A stretch of DNA of 64,000 nt. Source: Dehalococcoidia bacterium (GTDB lineage: Bacteria > Chloroflexota > Dehalococcoidia > Lucifugimonadales > Lucifugimonadaceae). Both the position numbers and the translations under genes were made by a program. The notes below the pieces were generated by a model. It was not told the origin of the DNA and did no database searches. It saw only the letters and a program-made list of their open reading frames with translations. Location of the stretch: positions 1 through 64,000 of the forward strand of contig JAJEGY010000009.1 in NCBI GenBank assembly GCA_022819585.1. Reading direction: 5' to 3'. Below, one piece after another: positions 52,997 through 61,632 of this stretch (the first letter of the stretch is position 1; the number at the start of each line of letters is the position of its first letter).

Positions 52997-55858
52997 ATGA
53001 CTACTGTTTCGGTCAACGGCAGAGCGCAGGGCACTACTAAGTGGTTGGACCTGTATGTGAATAGTGTGGCGGTAAGGTGTGAGGAGGGATCGCGGGTGTT
53101 GGATGCGATGGACGAAGCTGGCTTCGAGGTACCGACACTTTGCTATGACGAGCGCGTAGGGGCTCAAGGTACGTGTCGGATGTGTCTGGTCGAGGTGGAG
53201 GTGAATGGTCGTACGGAGCAGGTGGCGTCTTGCACTGCGTTTGCGGAAGAAGGGATGTCGGTGGCGACGCATACAGAAGAGATCAAGGACTATCGGAAGA
53301 CGTTGTTGGAGATGCTGCTGTCGGAGATGTCGTCGCCGAATGCGAATCCATACTCGAACAAGGTTGGGCCGACGGAGTTTGATCGTGCGGTGGAGGAGTA
53401 TGAGGCGAGATGGGATGCTTTTCCGAGGTTGCGAGTCCGGGATAAGGCGGTGCATGATGAGAATCCGTTTATCCAGCGGGACTACGACTATTGCATCGCG
53501 TGCTATCGGTGCACGAATATCTGCAACGAGTGGGAGCAGGCGGCGGCGATCACGGTAGATGGGCGAGGGCAGGAATCGAGCATCTTCACGTTTTTCGGGA
53601 ATGAGTTGATGGATTCGCCTTGCACTTTCTGCGGTCAGTGCATCAACACCTGCCCTACCGGGGCATTGACGGATCGGAAGGTTGTTAGTCAGGAGATATC
53701 TGCGGAGGAGGTTGATCGGACGCAGACGATTTGTCCGTATTGCGGTGTTGGATGTGGGATCGAGTTGCTGACGCATGAAGATGAGATCATTGGTGCGGAG
53801 CCAGATTTCACCGCGCCGAGTCGTGGTTCGCTGTGCGTGAAGGGTCAATTCGCGTCTTGGGAGTTTGTGCGGAGCGAGGATAGGTTGCGGCATCCGTTGG
53901 TTAAGCAGGCGGATGGGACGTTCCGAAAGGTTACGTGGGATGAGGCGTTGGATCTGGTGTCGAGCAAGTTCAAGGATGCGATTGCGACTGAGGGGCCGGA
54001 CTCGATTGTTTGCTGGGCGTCGGCTCGGGTAGTGACTGAGGCGAACTATCTGATGCAGAAGTTCGCCCGGGTGGCGATTGGGACGAACAACATCGACAAC
54101 TGTTCCCGTACTTGACACGCTCCATCGGTCGCCGGTCTGGCGGTCATGGTAGGAAGAGGAGCGATGTCGAACTCGATCGAGGAGTTGGCAGGGACCGACT
54201 TTTTGTTGGTTGCGGGATCGAATACGACTGAGGCGCATCCGGTTATTTCGTTGCGTATGAAGCGTGCGGTTAAGAATGGTGCGAAGCTGGTGGTGGTGGA
54301 TCCTCGGAAGATCGAGTTGACGAAGTGGGCGACGCGGCATGTTCAGATCAAGGTCGGGACGGATATCCCCTTCTTCAACGCGGTTGCGAATGTGATCCTC
54401 AATGAGGAGTTGCAGGATTCCAGGTTCATCCGGGATCGGACGGAAGGGTTTGAGGCGTTTGCGCGGCATGTTCAGATGTACACGCCGGAGTATTCGGCTG
54501 AAATCTGTGGAATAACACCTGAGGAAATTATTGAGACGGCTCGTGAGTTTGCGGCGGCGGCACCGAAGGCCGCGATCTGCTACACGCTGGGGATCACTGA
54601 GCACAGTTGCGGGTCTCACAATGTGCAATCGCTGGGGAACTTGGGGTTGTTGTGCGGGACGTTGGGAGTGCCGAATGGTGGTGTGAATCCGTTGCGTGGA
54701 CAGAACAATGTTCAGGGTGCGGGTGATGCCGGTTGCATCCCTACCGATTTGCCGGGGTATCAGAAGGTCGAGCGTCCGGGGATACGCGCAATGTTTGAGA
54801 AGGCTTGGGATGCACCGCTGCCCAAGCGTCGTGGGATCACGAAGATCACTGCAATGGAGCAGATGATCAAGGGTCGGGTGAAAGCGGTTTATGTAATGGG
54901 TGAGAACACCGTTGTTTCGGACCCTCACGCGAATCATGCTGAACATGCTCTGCGATCGGTAGATTTCCTAGTTGTTCAGGACATTTTTCTGACCGAGACG
55001 GCGCAGCTGGCCGATGTTGTGTTGCCGGCGGCATCTTTCGCCGAATCGGACGGGACTTTTGGCAATAGCGAGCGTCGGATACAAAGGGTACGCCCTGCTG
55101 TTTCGCCTCCTGGCGAGGCTAGGTCTGATGTGGATATCTTGCTCGAGATGTTTGCGCGGATGGGCAAGCCGCAGAAGTTGAAGACGTCTAAGGACGTGTT
55201 TACTGAGATGGCGAGCGTCTCCCCGATCTACGGCGGGTTATCGCATGAGCGACTCGACAGGGAAGGCGGGATTCAGTGGCCTTGCGGTGATGAGGATGAT
55301 CCAGGGACTGAGTATTTGCATGGGGATGAGTTTGAGTCGGGCTTCCCGGGATTCTTTGCGCCGGTCGATCATATTCCACCTGCAGAAGAGCCGGATGACG
55401 AGTATCCGTGGTTGTTGACGACGGGTCGACGCAGGTCGACGTATCACACTGGTACGCAGACGGGTCAGGCATCTGGCTTCCAACTGTTAGTGCCGCATGA
55501 GATGTTGGAGATCAATCCGTTGGATGCGGCGGATATGGGTCTTATGGATGGAGATTTGTTGGATGTGTCATCGCGTCGGGGAAAGGTCACGGTTTCGGCA
55601 CGGGTGACTGAGCGGTCGCCGCGGGGTTTGGTGTTCATGTCGTTCGCGTTTCCTGAGATAACGCGGACGAATGATGTGACTTCAGATGCTTACGACTTCA
55701 TCACGGAGACGCCGGAGTTCAAGGCCTGCGCAGTGAAGATTTCGAAGTCGGAGTATCAGGACGAGGATGTGCGGGTTGCACAACGTCGGATACGACTGGC
55801 TGGGGAGGTTAAGCAGCCTACGGAGTTGATGCCGGCTGATGGGCGTGGGGATAAGTAG
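52997..55858 (+). CDS. fdhA: Selenocysteine-containing formate dehydrogenase alpha subunit (TGA at 54113-54115 read as Sec)
   Basis: One reading frame of 953 residues if TGA 54113-54115 is decoded as Sec373. Order: 2Fe-2S domain (Cys49, 60, 63, 79); two 4Fe-4S clusters (Cys166/169/172/176 and 209/212/215/219); the Mo/W-site 4Fe-4S motif (CPYCGVGCG, Cys246/249/253 and Cys280); the molybdopterin domain; and the C-terminal dinucleotide-binding domain. Around the TGA the sequence reads NNIDNCSRT-Sec-HAPSVAGLAV, exactly where formate dehydrogenases have Sec or Cys followed by His. A SECIS-like hairpin follows. The N-terminal Fe-S set is that of soluble or NAD-linked enzymes. No beta or gamma subunit gene is adjacent. 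Confidence 0.92.
54116..54149 (+). promoter_or_regulatory. Bacterial SECIS hairpin
   Basis: Stem 54122-54133 with 54139-54149: CCAT/ATGG, a bulged C at 126, then GGTCGCC/GGCGGTC including two G-T pairs. The apical loop is GGTCT (54134-54138). The loop and its 18-nt distance from the TGA match the E. coli fdhF SECIS as I recall it. Confidence 0.85.
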
Positions 55859-55867
55859 CCGTAATCG

Positions 55868-56773
55868 TTAACCGGGCGTTTGCTTTGGTGCCATTCTTGA
55901 TGCCCAGAATGCGGGGTCGCCGGCGGAGGGGTGGGAGACTTGTTCGACGATGGAGCGTGGTTGGTGGCCGAGTCCCCAGTGGCCGAGGTTGTTCAAGATC
56001 CATCCCGTGGTGCTTTGGGGGCGTCGTGAGGCGGATGCGCGGCTGAGGTCTGATGGCATCCTGCGGTAATCGATCTGGCGTTGCTGTTGGCTGTTGAGTT
56101 CATCGATTGCGCCTTGATCGACTACTTTTTCGCCGGACATGTTGATGATGGTTGCGCCAACGTTGAGGAGACGCAATTCTCGCGAGGAAAGCAACGGGTC
56201 GGAAGTAGGTCCGTGATGAACTGCGACGAATACCACGTCGCTTCGCGACAGCAGCATGTCGAGCGATGAACGGCGTCCGCCCACTTCCTGGAATGACATC
56301 TGTCGAGGGGTGCGGATGTCGTTTACCCAGATCGTCGCGCCCAACTGGTTTAGCCGTTTGCCGAGTTCGTGTCCCAAATTCCCGAAACCGATGATTCCGG
56401 CGGTGCTGAGCTTTTCCCTCCGGGGTCTTGTAAAGCGTCGTTCGATGTCTTGCCACTGGTCGATTGCCCAGTCTGCGGGGTTTTCGACCAACAGTGTGGA
56501 GGCGTTGGCCACGGTGAGATTGTCGTCGGTGATGTTTGGAGCGCCGGACCCGCAACCGGTGAGTTGGAGGAATCTGACTGAACTTGGCACTTGTCCGATT
56601 TCGTTGTCGAGTGTCTCATTGTCAGTGACAACGACCGCTGCTTCGGAGATGTCGTCGGTCAAGTCGTAATTGCCGAGTTCAAGGTCGATAGCGGCTTGTA
56701 TCGCGCTTTCGAGCGCCGAACGGATTGCGGGACGGCGCGGCAATGCGACATGGATTTTTTGTCGTTCTTGCAT
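55868..56773 (-). CDS. D-isomer-specific 2-hydroxyacid dehydrogenase-like protein
   Basis: 301 residues. The nucleotide-binding fold is clear (IIGFGNLGHELGKRLNQLG, then VNDIR). VVFVAVHHGPTSDPLLSSRELRLLNVGATIINMSGEKVVDQGAID follows the family order, but the catalytic Arg of the usual ARGxxVD is replaced (SGEKVVD). The Glu and His partners are not clear either. It may be a diverged member with altered chemistry. Divergent from the CitE-like gene, with 35 nt between their starts. Confidence 0.75.
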   Translation of the reverse strand: MQERQKIHVALPRRPAIRSALESAIQAAIDLELGNYDLTDDISEAAVVVTDNETLDNEIGQVPSSVRFLQLTGCGSGAPNITDDNLTVANASTLLVENPADWAIDQWQDIERRFTRPRREKLSTAGIIGFGNLGHELGKRLNQLGATIWVNDIRTPRQMSFQEVGGRRSSLDMLLSRSDVVFVAVHHGPTSDPLLSSRELRLLNVGATIINMSGEKVVDQGAIDELNSQQQRQIDYRRMPSDLSRASASRRPQSTTGWILNNLGHWGLGHQPRSIVEQVSHPSAGDPAFWASRMAPKQTPG

Positions 56774-56808
56774 TACTTGGTTCTAAACTAACGGCTCAGG
56801 AGTTCTCG

Positions 56809-57735
56809 TTGCCACCATCACAATTCTCTCACATCAACATGCTTTGTCCGTTGTTCATTCCGGGAAACCGGTCGGAGATGCTTGCGAAGGCCGGGAGATA
56901 CTCGCCATCAGCGTATATCCCGGATCTTGAAGATTCGGTGCCGCTTGCCAACAAAGAGGAGGCTCGGGAAGTTACGGCCGATGCTCTGCCCTCTTTGAGC
57001 ACGATCGGGAAGCCGGTTGTGCCACGCGTAAATTCGTTGTCTACCGGACTGACGGAGGACGACTTGGAGGCGGTGGTTGGTAAGTTCATTGCTGGAATCA
57101 GTATCGGCAAGGTGAATGGAGGAGGTGACATATCGGTTGTCGACGAAATGCTCACGGGCTTGGAGAGGTCTACGGGCTTGGAGGTAGGGTCGGTCGGTAT
57201 TTTGCCTTGGTTGGAGATGGCGAGTGCGATCGTCAACGCCTACGAAATCTGTGTTTCGTCTGATCGTGTGCGTTGGGTTGCATTTGGCGCGGAGGACTAC
57301 AGCGCGGATATGGGGATAAGTCGATCAGTCGATGTTGTTAGCGGTGACACTGAGACTGCGGAAGAATATGGCGAGGCGTCGCTGTTGTATGCGCGGTCGG
57401 CGGTCGCAGTGGCGGCTCGGGCTGCAGATGTTGAAGCGTTGGATACGCCCTACGTGAAGTTCAGAGATGAAGAAGGATTGCGGCGTGAGGCTGGTCTGGC
57501 TCGCAGGTTGGGCTATCGAGGGAAGTTTGCGATTCATCCGGCGCAGATCAAGATTATCGATAGCGTGTTCTCCCCTACTGAGCAAGAGATCGAACGTGCG
57601 AGGCGGGTCCTTGATGCGGCGCGTGCTGCGGAGATTGAGGGGCGTGGGAGTTTGTCGCTTGATGGCGAGATGGTTGATGCGCCGGTAGTGGCGCGGGCTA
57701 AGAACGTTCTTGCGCGGGCTGGCATTGACGAATAG
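56809..57735 (+). CDS. HpcH/HpaI-CitE family CoA-ester lyase
   Basis: About 308 residues. Resembles citrate lyase beta/malyl-CoA lyase proteins: LFIPGNRSEMLAKAG, a metal-site Asp-Leu-Glu-Asp (YIPDLEDSVP), the PRVN Arg strand and the FAIHPAQIKIID segment near the end. The start is TTG at 56809 with AGGAG upstream; ATG at 56839 is an alternative. A MaoC-type hydratase follows 50 nt downstream. Together they could cleave and hydrate methylmalyl/mesaconyl-CoA-like esters; this pairing is known in 3-hydroxypropionate and ethylmalonyl-CoA pathways. Confidence 0.85.
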   Translation: MPPSQFSHINMLCPLFIPGNRSEMLAKAGRYSPSAYIPDLEDSVPLANKEEAREVTADALPSLSTIGKPVVPRVNSLSTGLTEDDLEAVVGKFIAGISIGKVNGGGDISVVDEMLTGLERSTGLEVGSVGILPWLEMASAIVNAYEICVSSDRVRWVAFGAEDYSADMGISRSVDVVSGDTETAEEYGEASLLYARSAVAVAARAADVEALDTPYVKFRDEEGLRREAGLARRLGYRGKFAIHPAQIKIIDSVFSPTEQEIERARRVLDAARAAEIEGRGSLSLDGEMVDAPVVARAKNVLARAGIDE

Positions 57736-57785
57736 GTTTAGACGAGCGACTAGGACGCTCAATCAACGATGTGCAGGAGGTAATC

Positions 57786-58298
57786 GTGAGTGAGAGGAGT
57801 GATCAGACTTTCGGGAGATTCTTCGAGGATTTCGAGGTCGGGGATGTTTATCGGAACTGGCCTGGGCGGACGATCTCGGAGGCTGACGATACTTGGTTCT
57901 CGTTATTGACGCAGAACCAGAATCCGATCCATATCGACGCCAACTACGCGGAGAATCACACGGCGCATGGGCAGTGTCTGGTGAACGGGATATTGGTGTT
58001 CGCTATTGTGATCGGTCAGTGTGTGCCTAGCGTTTCGGGTCGTGCGATTGCGGCTCTGGAGTATGAGAAGGTTACTCACGAAGGACCGACGTTCCACGGG
58101 GATACGATCTATTCGGAGGCGGTGGTTTTGGACAAGTGGGAGACATCTAAGGGTGATCGTGGCGTGATACGTTTGGATTGCTTTGGTTACAACCAGCGGA
58201 ACGAGCGTGTGTTGTCGGTGCGTAGGACTGTGTTGGTGCCTAAGCGGAATCATCCGACTATGGGTGAGAATGCGGAGTTTTTTCCTCAAGTCGGTTAA
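57786..58298 (+). CDS. MaoC family dehydratase
   Basis: About 170 residues from GTG at 57786, which has a strong AGGAGG six nt upstream; an earlier GTG at 57771 overlaps that site. Hot-dog fold with the hydratase motif NQNPIHIDANYAENHTAHGQCLVNG. GRTISEADDTWFSLLTQNQ is typical of the mesaconyl-CoA/beta-methylmalyl-CoA dehydratase group. Likely works with the CoA-ester lyase upstream. Confidence 0.87.
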   Translation: MSERSDQTFGRFFEDFEVGDVYRNWPGRTISEADDTWFSLLTQNQNPIHIDANYAENHTAHGQCLVNGILVFAIVIGQCVPSVSGRAIAALEYEKVTHEGPTFHGDTIYSEAVVLDKWETSKGDRGVIRLDCFGYNQRNERVLSVRRTVLVPKRNHPTMGENAEFFPQVG

Positions 58299-58360
58299 AC
58301 AGCGAGATGCGTGGATGGCGATTATGCCTTTTACACACTCTGTGTTAATTGAGAATTAGG

Positions 58361-58669
58361 TTAGCCGTCCGAATCATCCGCATGGCCTGAGTCATCTCCA
58401 CGATCCATCGTCTTCACTGCGATAATCGGCCCTGCTATTCCACCGCACAGCGCGCCGAACGCCATCCAACCCATCACGGCAAAAGCAGACAATATCTCGT
58501 CGGTATCTCTTCGGTCATCCACAGCCAACTGAATAATCATTGCCGTTATACCTGCGAATGGGAGACTTGCGATTGCGCCTGCCACAACCCCTATCCATCC
58601 TCCGAAAACTCCCAATTTGATGGCACGAAGCGCAGGTTTCATGGTTGCGTCGTCATATTCGACTCTCAT
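58361..58669 (-). CDS. Small membrane protein of unknown function
   Basis: 102 residues with two hydrophobic segments (LGVFGGWIGVVAGAIASLPFAGITAMII in pieces; MGWMAFGALCGGIAGPIIAV) and an Asp-rich tail. No family recognised. Overlaps the upstream gene by 4 nt (58666-58669), implying a two-gene unit. The local + strand is C-rich, opposite to its neighbours. Confidence 0.6.
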   Translation of the reverse strand: MRVEYDDATMKPALRAIKLGVFGGWIGVVAGAIASLPFAGITAMIIQLAVDDRRDTDEILSAFAVMGWMAFGALCGGIAGPIIAVKTMDRGDDSGHADDSDG

Positions 58670-58953
58670 TGTCCATCCCCTCCATCTTCAGACATCAGTT
58701 CGCCGATTATGAGCAAGTTCTGCGACTTTGCATAGAACCCCAATGTGACTATGAAGAGCAACGAGTTCAGTAGGAACCTGAACGGATTCCATCTGTCGGG
58801 GATCACGAACGCCACCTTGTATCCCAAGGCGTTCAATTCTGGCAATGCGCGCTCCAAAGCTCTGCCTTGGCTCTCGCCACTAAACCACGCTATCCACCCG
58901 GCTCTTGACTCCACGCGGTGCTGAATGTTGACAGGTTTCGGGTTGGACTGCAT
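58666..58953 (-). CDS. Small protein with one membrane segment
   Basis: About 95 residues from the ATG at 58953; the frame continues to 59097. One hydrophobic stretch (FLLNSLLFIVTLGFYA, about 62-78). The region before it (WIAWFSGESQGRALERALPELNALGYKVAFVIPD) resembles a small soluble alpha/beta unit. Unknown function. Coupled to the membrane protein downstream. Confidence 0.55.
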   Translation of the reverse strand: MQSNPKPVNIQHRVESRAGWIAWFSGESQGRALERALPELNALGYKVAFVIPDRWNPFRFLLNSLLFIVTLGFYAKSQNLLIIGELMSEDGGDGQ

Positions 58954-59360
58954 CTGAGGTACCCCCTCTTGGCAAAGGACAGTGGTCGACTTGCTAGAGA
59001 GACCATCCAACCGTATGAACCGACGAGGGGGCGCGATGCGCCCTTGTCCGAAATGCCGAAGCACGGTTGCACATAGCATCGGATGTCTCTCTAGCAATCA
59101 CATACCTTATACGATCGCCGTTAGACGCGCAAAGCAAAGGACATAATTGCCTCGTAAATTGACTTTCAGCCCTAATTCCGCATAAGATTAGGTTGATACC
59201 TTGTTCTGGTGCGTCGATCCCAATGTGGCGCTCGGAACAGTCGGTGAATCAGCGAGCTTAGGATCACAGAGTTGCTGCTGTCACTCCCGGCACGGGTTTA
59301 ACCGCCAAGGTTCCCATGCGCAGGTGTGTCAGGCATCAGCGCAATTGAGGAACGAACCCC
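58954..59360 (+). other. Gap and thrC leader
   Basis: About 400 nt. The 200 nt before thrC contain short hairpins: CCCG/CGGG near 59287-59297, AACC/GGTT near 59300-59312, and GCGC/GCGC flanking a 17-nt loop (about 59318-59342). I cannot assign a riboswitch or attenuator class. Confidence 0.35.
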
Positions 59361-60587
59361 GTGCCACACGTCAACGGTCTACGCTGCAAGGAATGCGGCA
59401 CTGACTACCCTATCGAGCCGCTCTACGTCTGCGACTTTTGTTTCGGGCCGCTTGAGGTTACCTACGATTACGAGGCTGTAAGTCGTTCGATCAGTCGCGA
59501 GTCTATTGAGCGGGGTCCGATGACGCTCTGGCGTTACGCGGATCTACTTCCGGCTGACTCGGCGAATGCGGTTGACATCGGTGCGGGATTGACGCCTTTG
59601 ATCAAGGCTGACAATCTTGGTGAAGTGTTGGGACTGGACAATCTTTGGATCAAGAACGATACCGCCAATCCGACACACTCGTTCAAGGATCGCGTGGTTT
59701 CGGTGGCGGCGACTAAGACGGTGGAGTTTGGGTTCGACACTTTGGCTTGTCCTTCGACTGGCAACTTGGCGGGTGCGACGGCAGCACATGGTCGGAAGGC
59801 GCGCTTGAACACAATGGTTTTTGTGCCGCACGACCTTGAGCGGGCGAAGATCAATATGGCTGCGATATTCGGATCGGTGATATTGGTTCGTGGGAATTAC
59901 GACGACGTGAACCGGCTCTGCAGCGAGCTTGCGGATGAGCGTCGTTGGGCGTTTGTGAATGTGAATATGCGGCCGTACTACTCCGAGGGCAGCAAGTCTC
60001 TCGGTTTTGAGGTTGCGGAGCAGCTTGGTTGGCGCGCTCCTCGGCACGTCGTTGTGCCGGTGGCTTCGGGGTCTTTGCTTACAAAGGTTTGGAAGGGGTT
60101 GAGGGAGTTTACAGAGCTTGGCTTGATCGAGGATGTGCCTACTTCTATGCATGTGGCTCAGGCGGAAGGGTGTGCACCTGTTGCAACTGCTGTCCAAGAG
60201 GGTCAGTCTCATCCGCGTCCTGTCATCCCCGACACGATTGCCAAGTCGCTTGCTATTGGGAATCCAGCCGACGGATACTACTCAGCGAAGATTACGACGG
60301 AGAGCGGCGGTAAAGGCTGCATTGTTCCTGAGGAGGATGTGGCGGCCGGCATTCGTCTTTTGGCCGAGACTGAGGGTATCTTTGCTGAGACGGCTGGCGG
60401 AGTGGTGATTTCTTCGCTGAAACAGCTGGCTGAGAGCGGAGCGATTCGGCGTGACGAGGAGACGGTTGCGCTGATTACGGGTAGCGGGTTGAAGACGATG
60501 GATGCGGTTGCGGATTCGATCCGGGTGACTACGATCGATGCGACTGTTTCCTCGTTCGATGAGATGCTTATGGGGGCGGTGGCTTAG
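59361..60587 (+). CDS. thrC: Threonine synthase
   Basis: Converts O-phosphohomoserine to threonine with PLP. 408 residues, GTG start at 59361. An N-terminal zinc ribbon (CKECG and CDFCF) is followed by NDTANPTHSFKDRVVS with the PLP lysine, PSTGNLAGATAAHG and the C-terminal ITGSGLKTMD. The ribbon-containing type is common in Chloroflexota and archaea. A MoaD-like carrier gene lies 1 kb downstream. A shorter paralogue is at 32093. Confidence 0.9.
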   Translation: MPHVNGLRCKECGTDYPIEPLYVCDFCFGPLEVTYDYEAVSRSISRESIERGPMTLWRYADLLPADSANAVDIGAGLTPLIKADNLGEVLGLDNLWIKNDTANPTHSFKDRVVSVAATKTVEFGFDTLACPSTGNLAGATAAHGRKARLNTMVFVPHDLERAKINMAAIFGSVILVRGNYDDVNRLCSELADERRWAFVNVNMRPYYSEGSKSLGFEVAEQLGWRAPRHVVVPVASGSLLTKVWKGLREFTELGLIEDVPTSMHVAQAEGCAPVATAVQEGQSHPRPVIPDTIAKSLAIGNPADGYYSAKITTESGGKGCIVPEEDVAAGIRLLAETEGIFAETAGGVVISSLKQLAESGAIRRDEETVALITGSGLKTMDAVADSIRVTTIDATVSSFDEMLMGAVA

Positions 60588-60612
60588 TAGTCCGATTGCT
60601 GAACGAAGTCAG

Positions 60613-60993
60613 TTAGTCGATCGGATCGATACCGACCGGTCCGTTCGGAACTACGCGGATGCGTAAATCGTGGTCGCGTAGCATGGCCATTCCGATCAAC
60701 GGATCACCTTCTTTTTGATGTACGTCCACCCGGCGTTTTTGGTTGTCCCAGTCAATCTCGCCCGAGTAAACCTCAAAGGTGAACGGAACGCCGTTGGCCA
60801 GAGTCATCGGTTCTTCCATAATCTTGGTTAAACCGAGGGCATCAATTGCGTGTGGCGGCAAGGTCAGATACTCGGTAAACCCGGTGTCAATGATGGCTTG
60901 GACGCGAGCCATCCTATCGCTTGATCCGTAAACCGCTAATTCAACAAAGGGTTGGAGGATTTCGCCTCGGGCGTCTACTCTTCCAGTGACCAT
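60613..60993 (-). CDS. Clan AA (retropepsin-like) aspartic protease
   Basis: 126 residues. A single-domain retropepsin fold with the catalytic triplet in AIIDTGFTEYLTLP (Asp36-Thr-Gly) and a hydrophobic LIGMAMLRDHDLRI near the end. Half-size proteins of this kind must dimerise. It overlaps the upstream 94-residue gene by 19 nt, a pairing often seen in cyanobacteria and Chloroflexota. A role as a two-gene toxin-antitoxin-like module has been considered for such pairs but I know of no proof. Confidence 0.8.
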   Translation of the reverse strand: MVTGRVDARGEILQPFVELAVYGSSDRMARVQAIIDTGFTEYLTLPPHAIDALGLTKIMEEPMTLANGVPFTFEVYSGEIDWDNQKRRVDVHQKEGDPLIGMAMLRDHDLRIRVVPNGPVGIDPID

Positions 60994-61259
60994 GATCCGA
61001 TTGAAGGAGGTGCAAATCCGATTGAACCGACTGAGTAAGATCCGTGAAGCATGCCGAATAGACGACCTGACGGGCGACGTTTGCGAAGTGTTTGGGCTGT
61101 TTCGAACCTGGTTGCGCCGATTTCATAGTCTCCAGAGTCGACATCGATAGCTAGATACATGCCAAGTTGGTCGTCGGTCAACTGGTGTTTGATCACGTCT
61201 TCGTAAAGGTTCTTAGCCTGTTCGAAGGCGTCGTCTTGTTTTTTTCTTGTTTGGACCAT
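60975..61259 (-). CDS. Small partner protein of the aspartic protease
   Basis: 94 residues. YLAIDVDSGDYEIG followed by a helical RFETAQTLRKRRPSGRLFGMLHGSYSVGSIG segment is typical of a widespread family of short proteins encoded next to retropepsin-like proteases or PIN-type genes. Function unknown. ATG at 61259; its end overlaps the protease start by 19 nt. Confidence 0.7.
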   Translation of the reverse strand: MVQTRKKQDDAFEQAKNLYEDVIKHQLTDDQLGMYLAIDVDSGDYEIGATRFETAQTLRKRRPSGRLFGMLHGSYSVGSIGFAPPSIGSWSLEE

Positions 61260-61343
61260 TCGCTGGTGCCCTCTGCATAGTTATGTTAACACATGCTTGC
61301 TAGGTGCAAGTTGCTCATTGGCGATAGTAGTCGCTTTCTTCGT

Positions 61344-61360
61344 GGCAGGTTTAATCTGCC
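61344..61360 (+). repeat. Palindromic repeat R3, copy 3
   Basis: GGCAG (344-348) and CTGCC (356-360) around GTTTAAT; relative of 34978 and 44836. Confidence 0.5.
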
Positions 61361-61399
61361 CCATAGTGAAGTGGGTAACGCCAAGAAATGAGGCGTGAC

Positions 61400-61418
61400 G
61401 ACCGTTCTTCGAACGGTC
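61400..61418. repeat. Perfect hairpin
   Basis: GACCGTTC (400-407) and GAACGGTC (411-418) around TTC. CGTG before and CACG after can extend it across a 3-nt bulge. No T-tract. Role unknown. Confidence 0.5.
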
Positions 61419-61632
61419 ACGAAGCAGATGCCGCGAAATGAACTGCGACTGTGCCTCGTCATTGCCGTACGACTGCAATTCAGGAGTGGCGGCGTGTTGA
61501 CAGGTACTGGTACGAGCATCTTGTCAGCAGCAGGCGGACATCCATCTATCATCATCTAAAATCATCAGTCAGCACCGAGTACCGAATGAGAGCGCCGTTT
61601 GTTGCAGCGGTGATTGAGGGAGTTAACGAGGA

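Larger units (their letters stand above)
61260..61632. other. Intergenic region with repeat R3 and a hairpin
   Basis: 373 nt with no credible gene. Holds R3 (61344-61360) and a strong hairpin (61400-61418). Short frames on both strands show no domain. Confidence 0.5.

Noticed and set aside
54113-54145. Formate dehydrogenase as a pseudogene broken by a stop codon, or as two genes
   Set aside because: The same frame continues in perfect family register, the TGA is at the Sec position and a SECIS-like hairpin follows at the right distance.
52895-54946. A 683-residue minus-strand open frame
   Set aside because: It is the antisense shadow of the formate dehydrogenase: Arg/His/Pro-rich, no domain.
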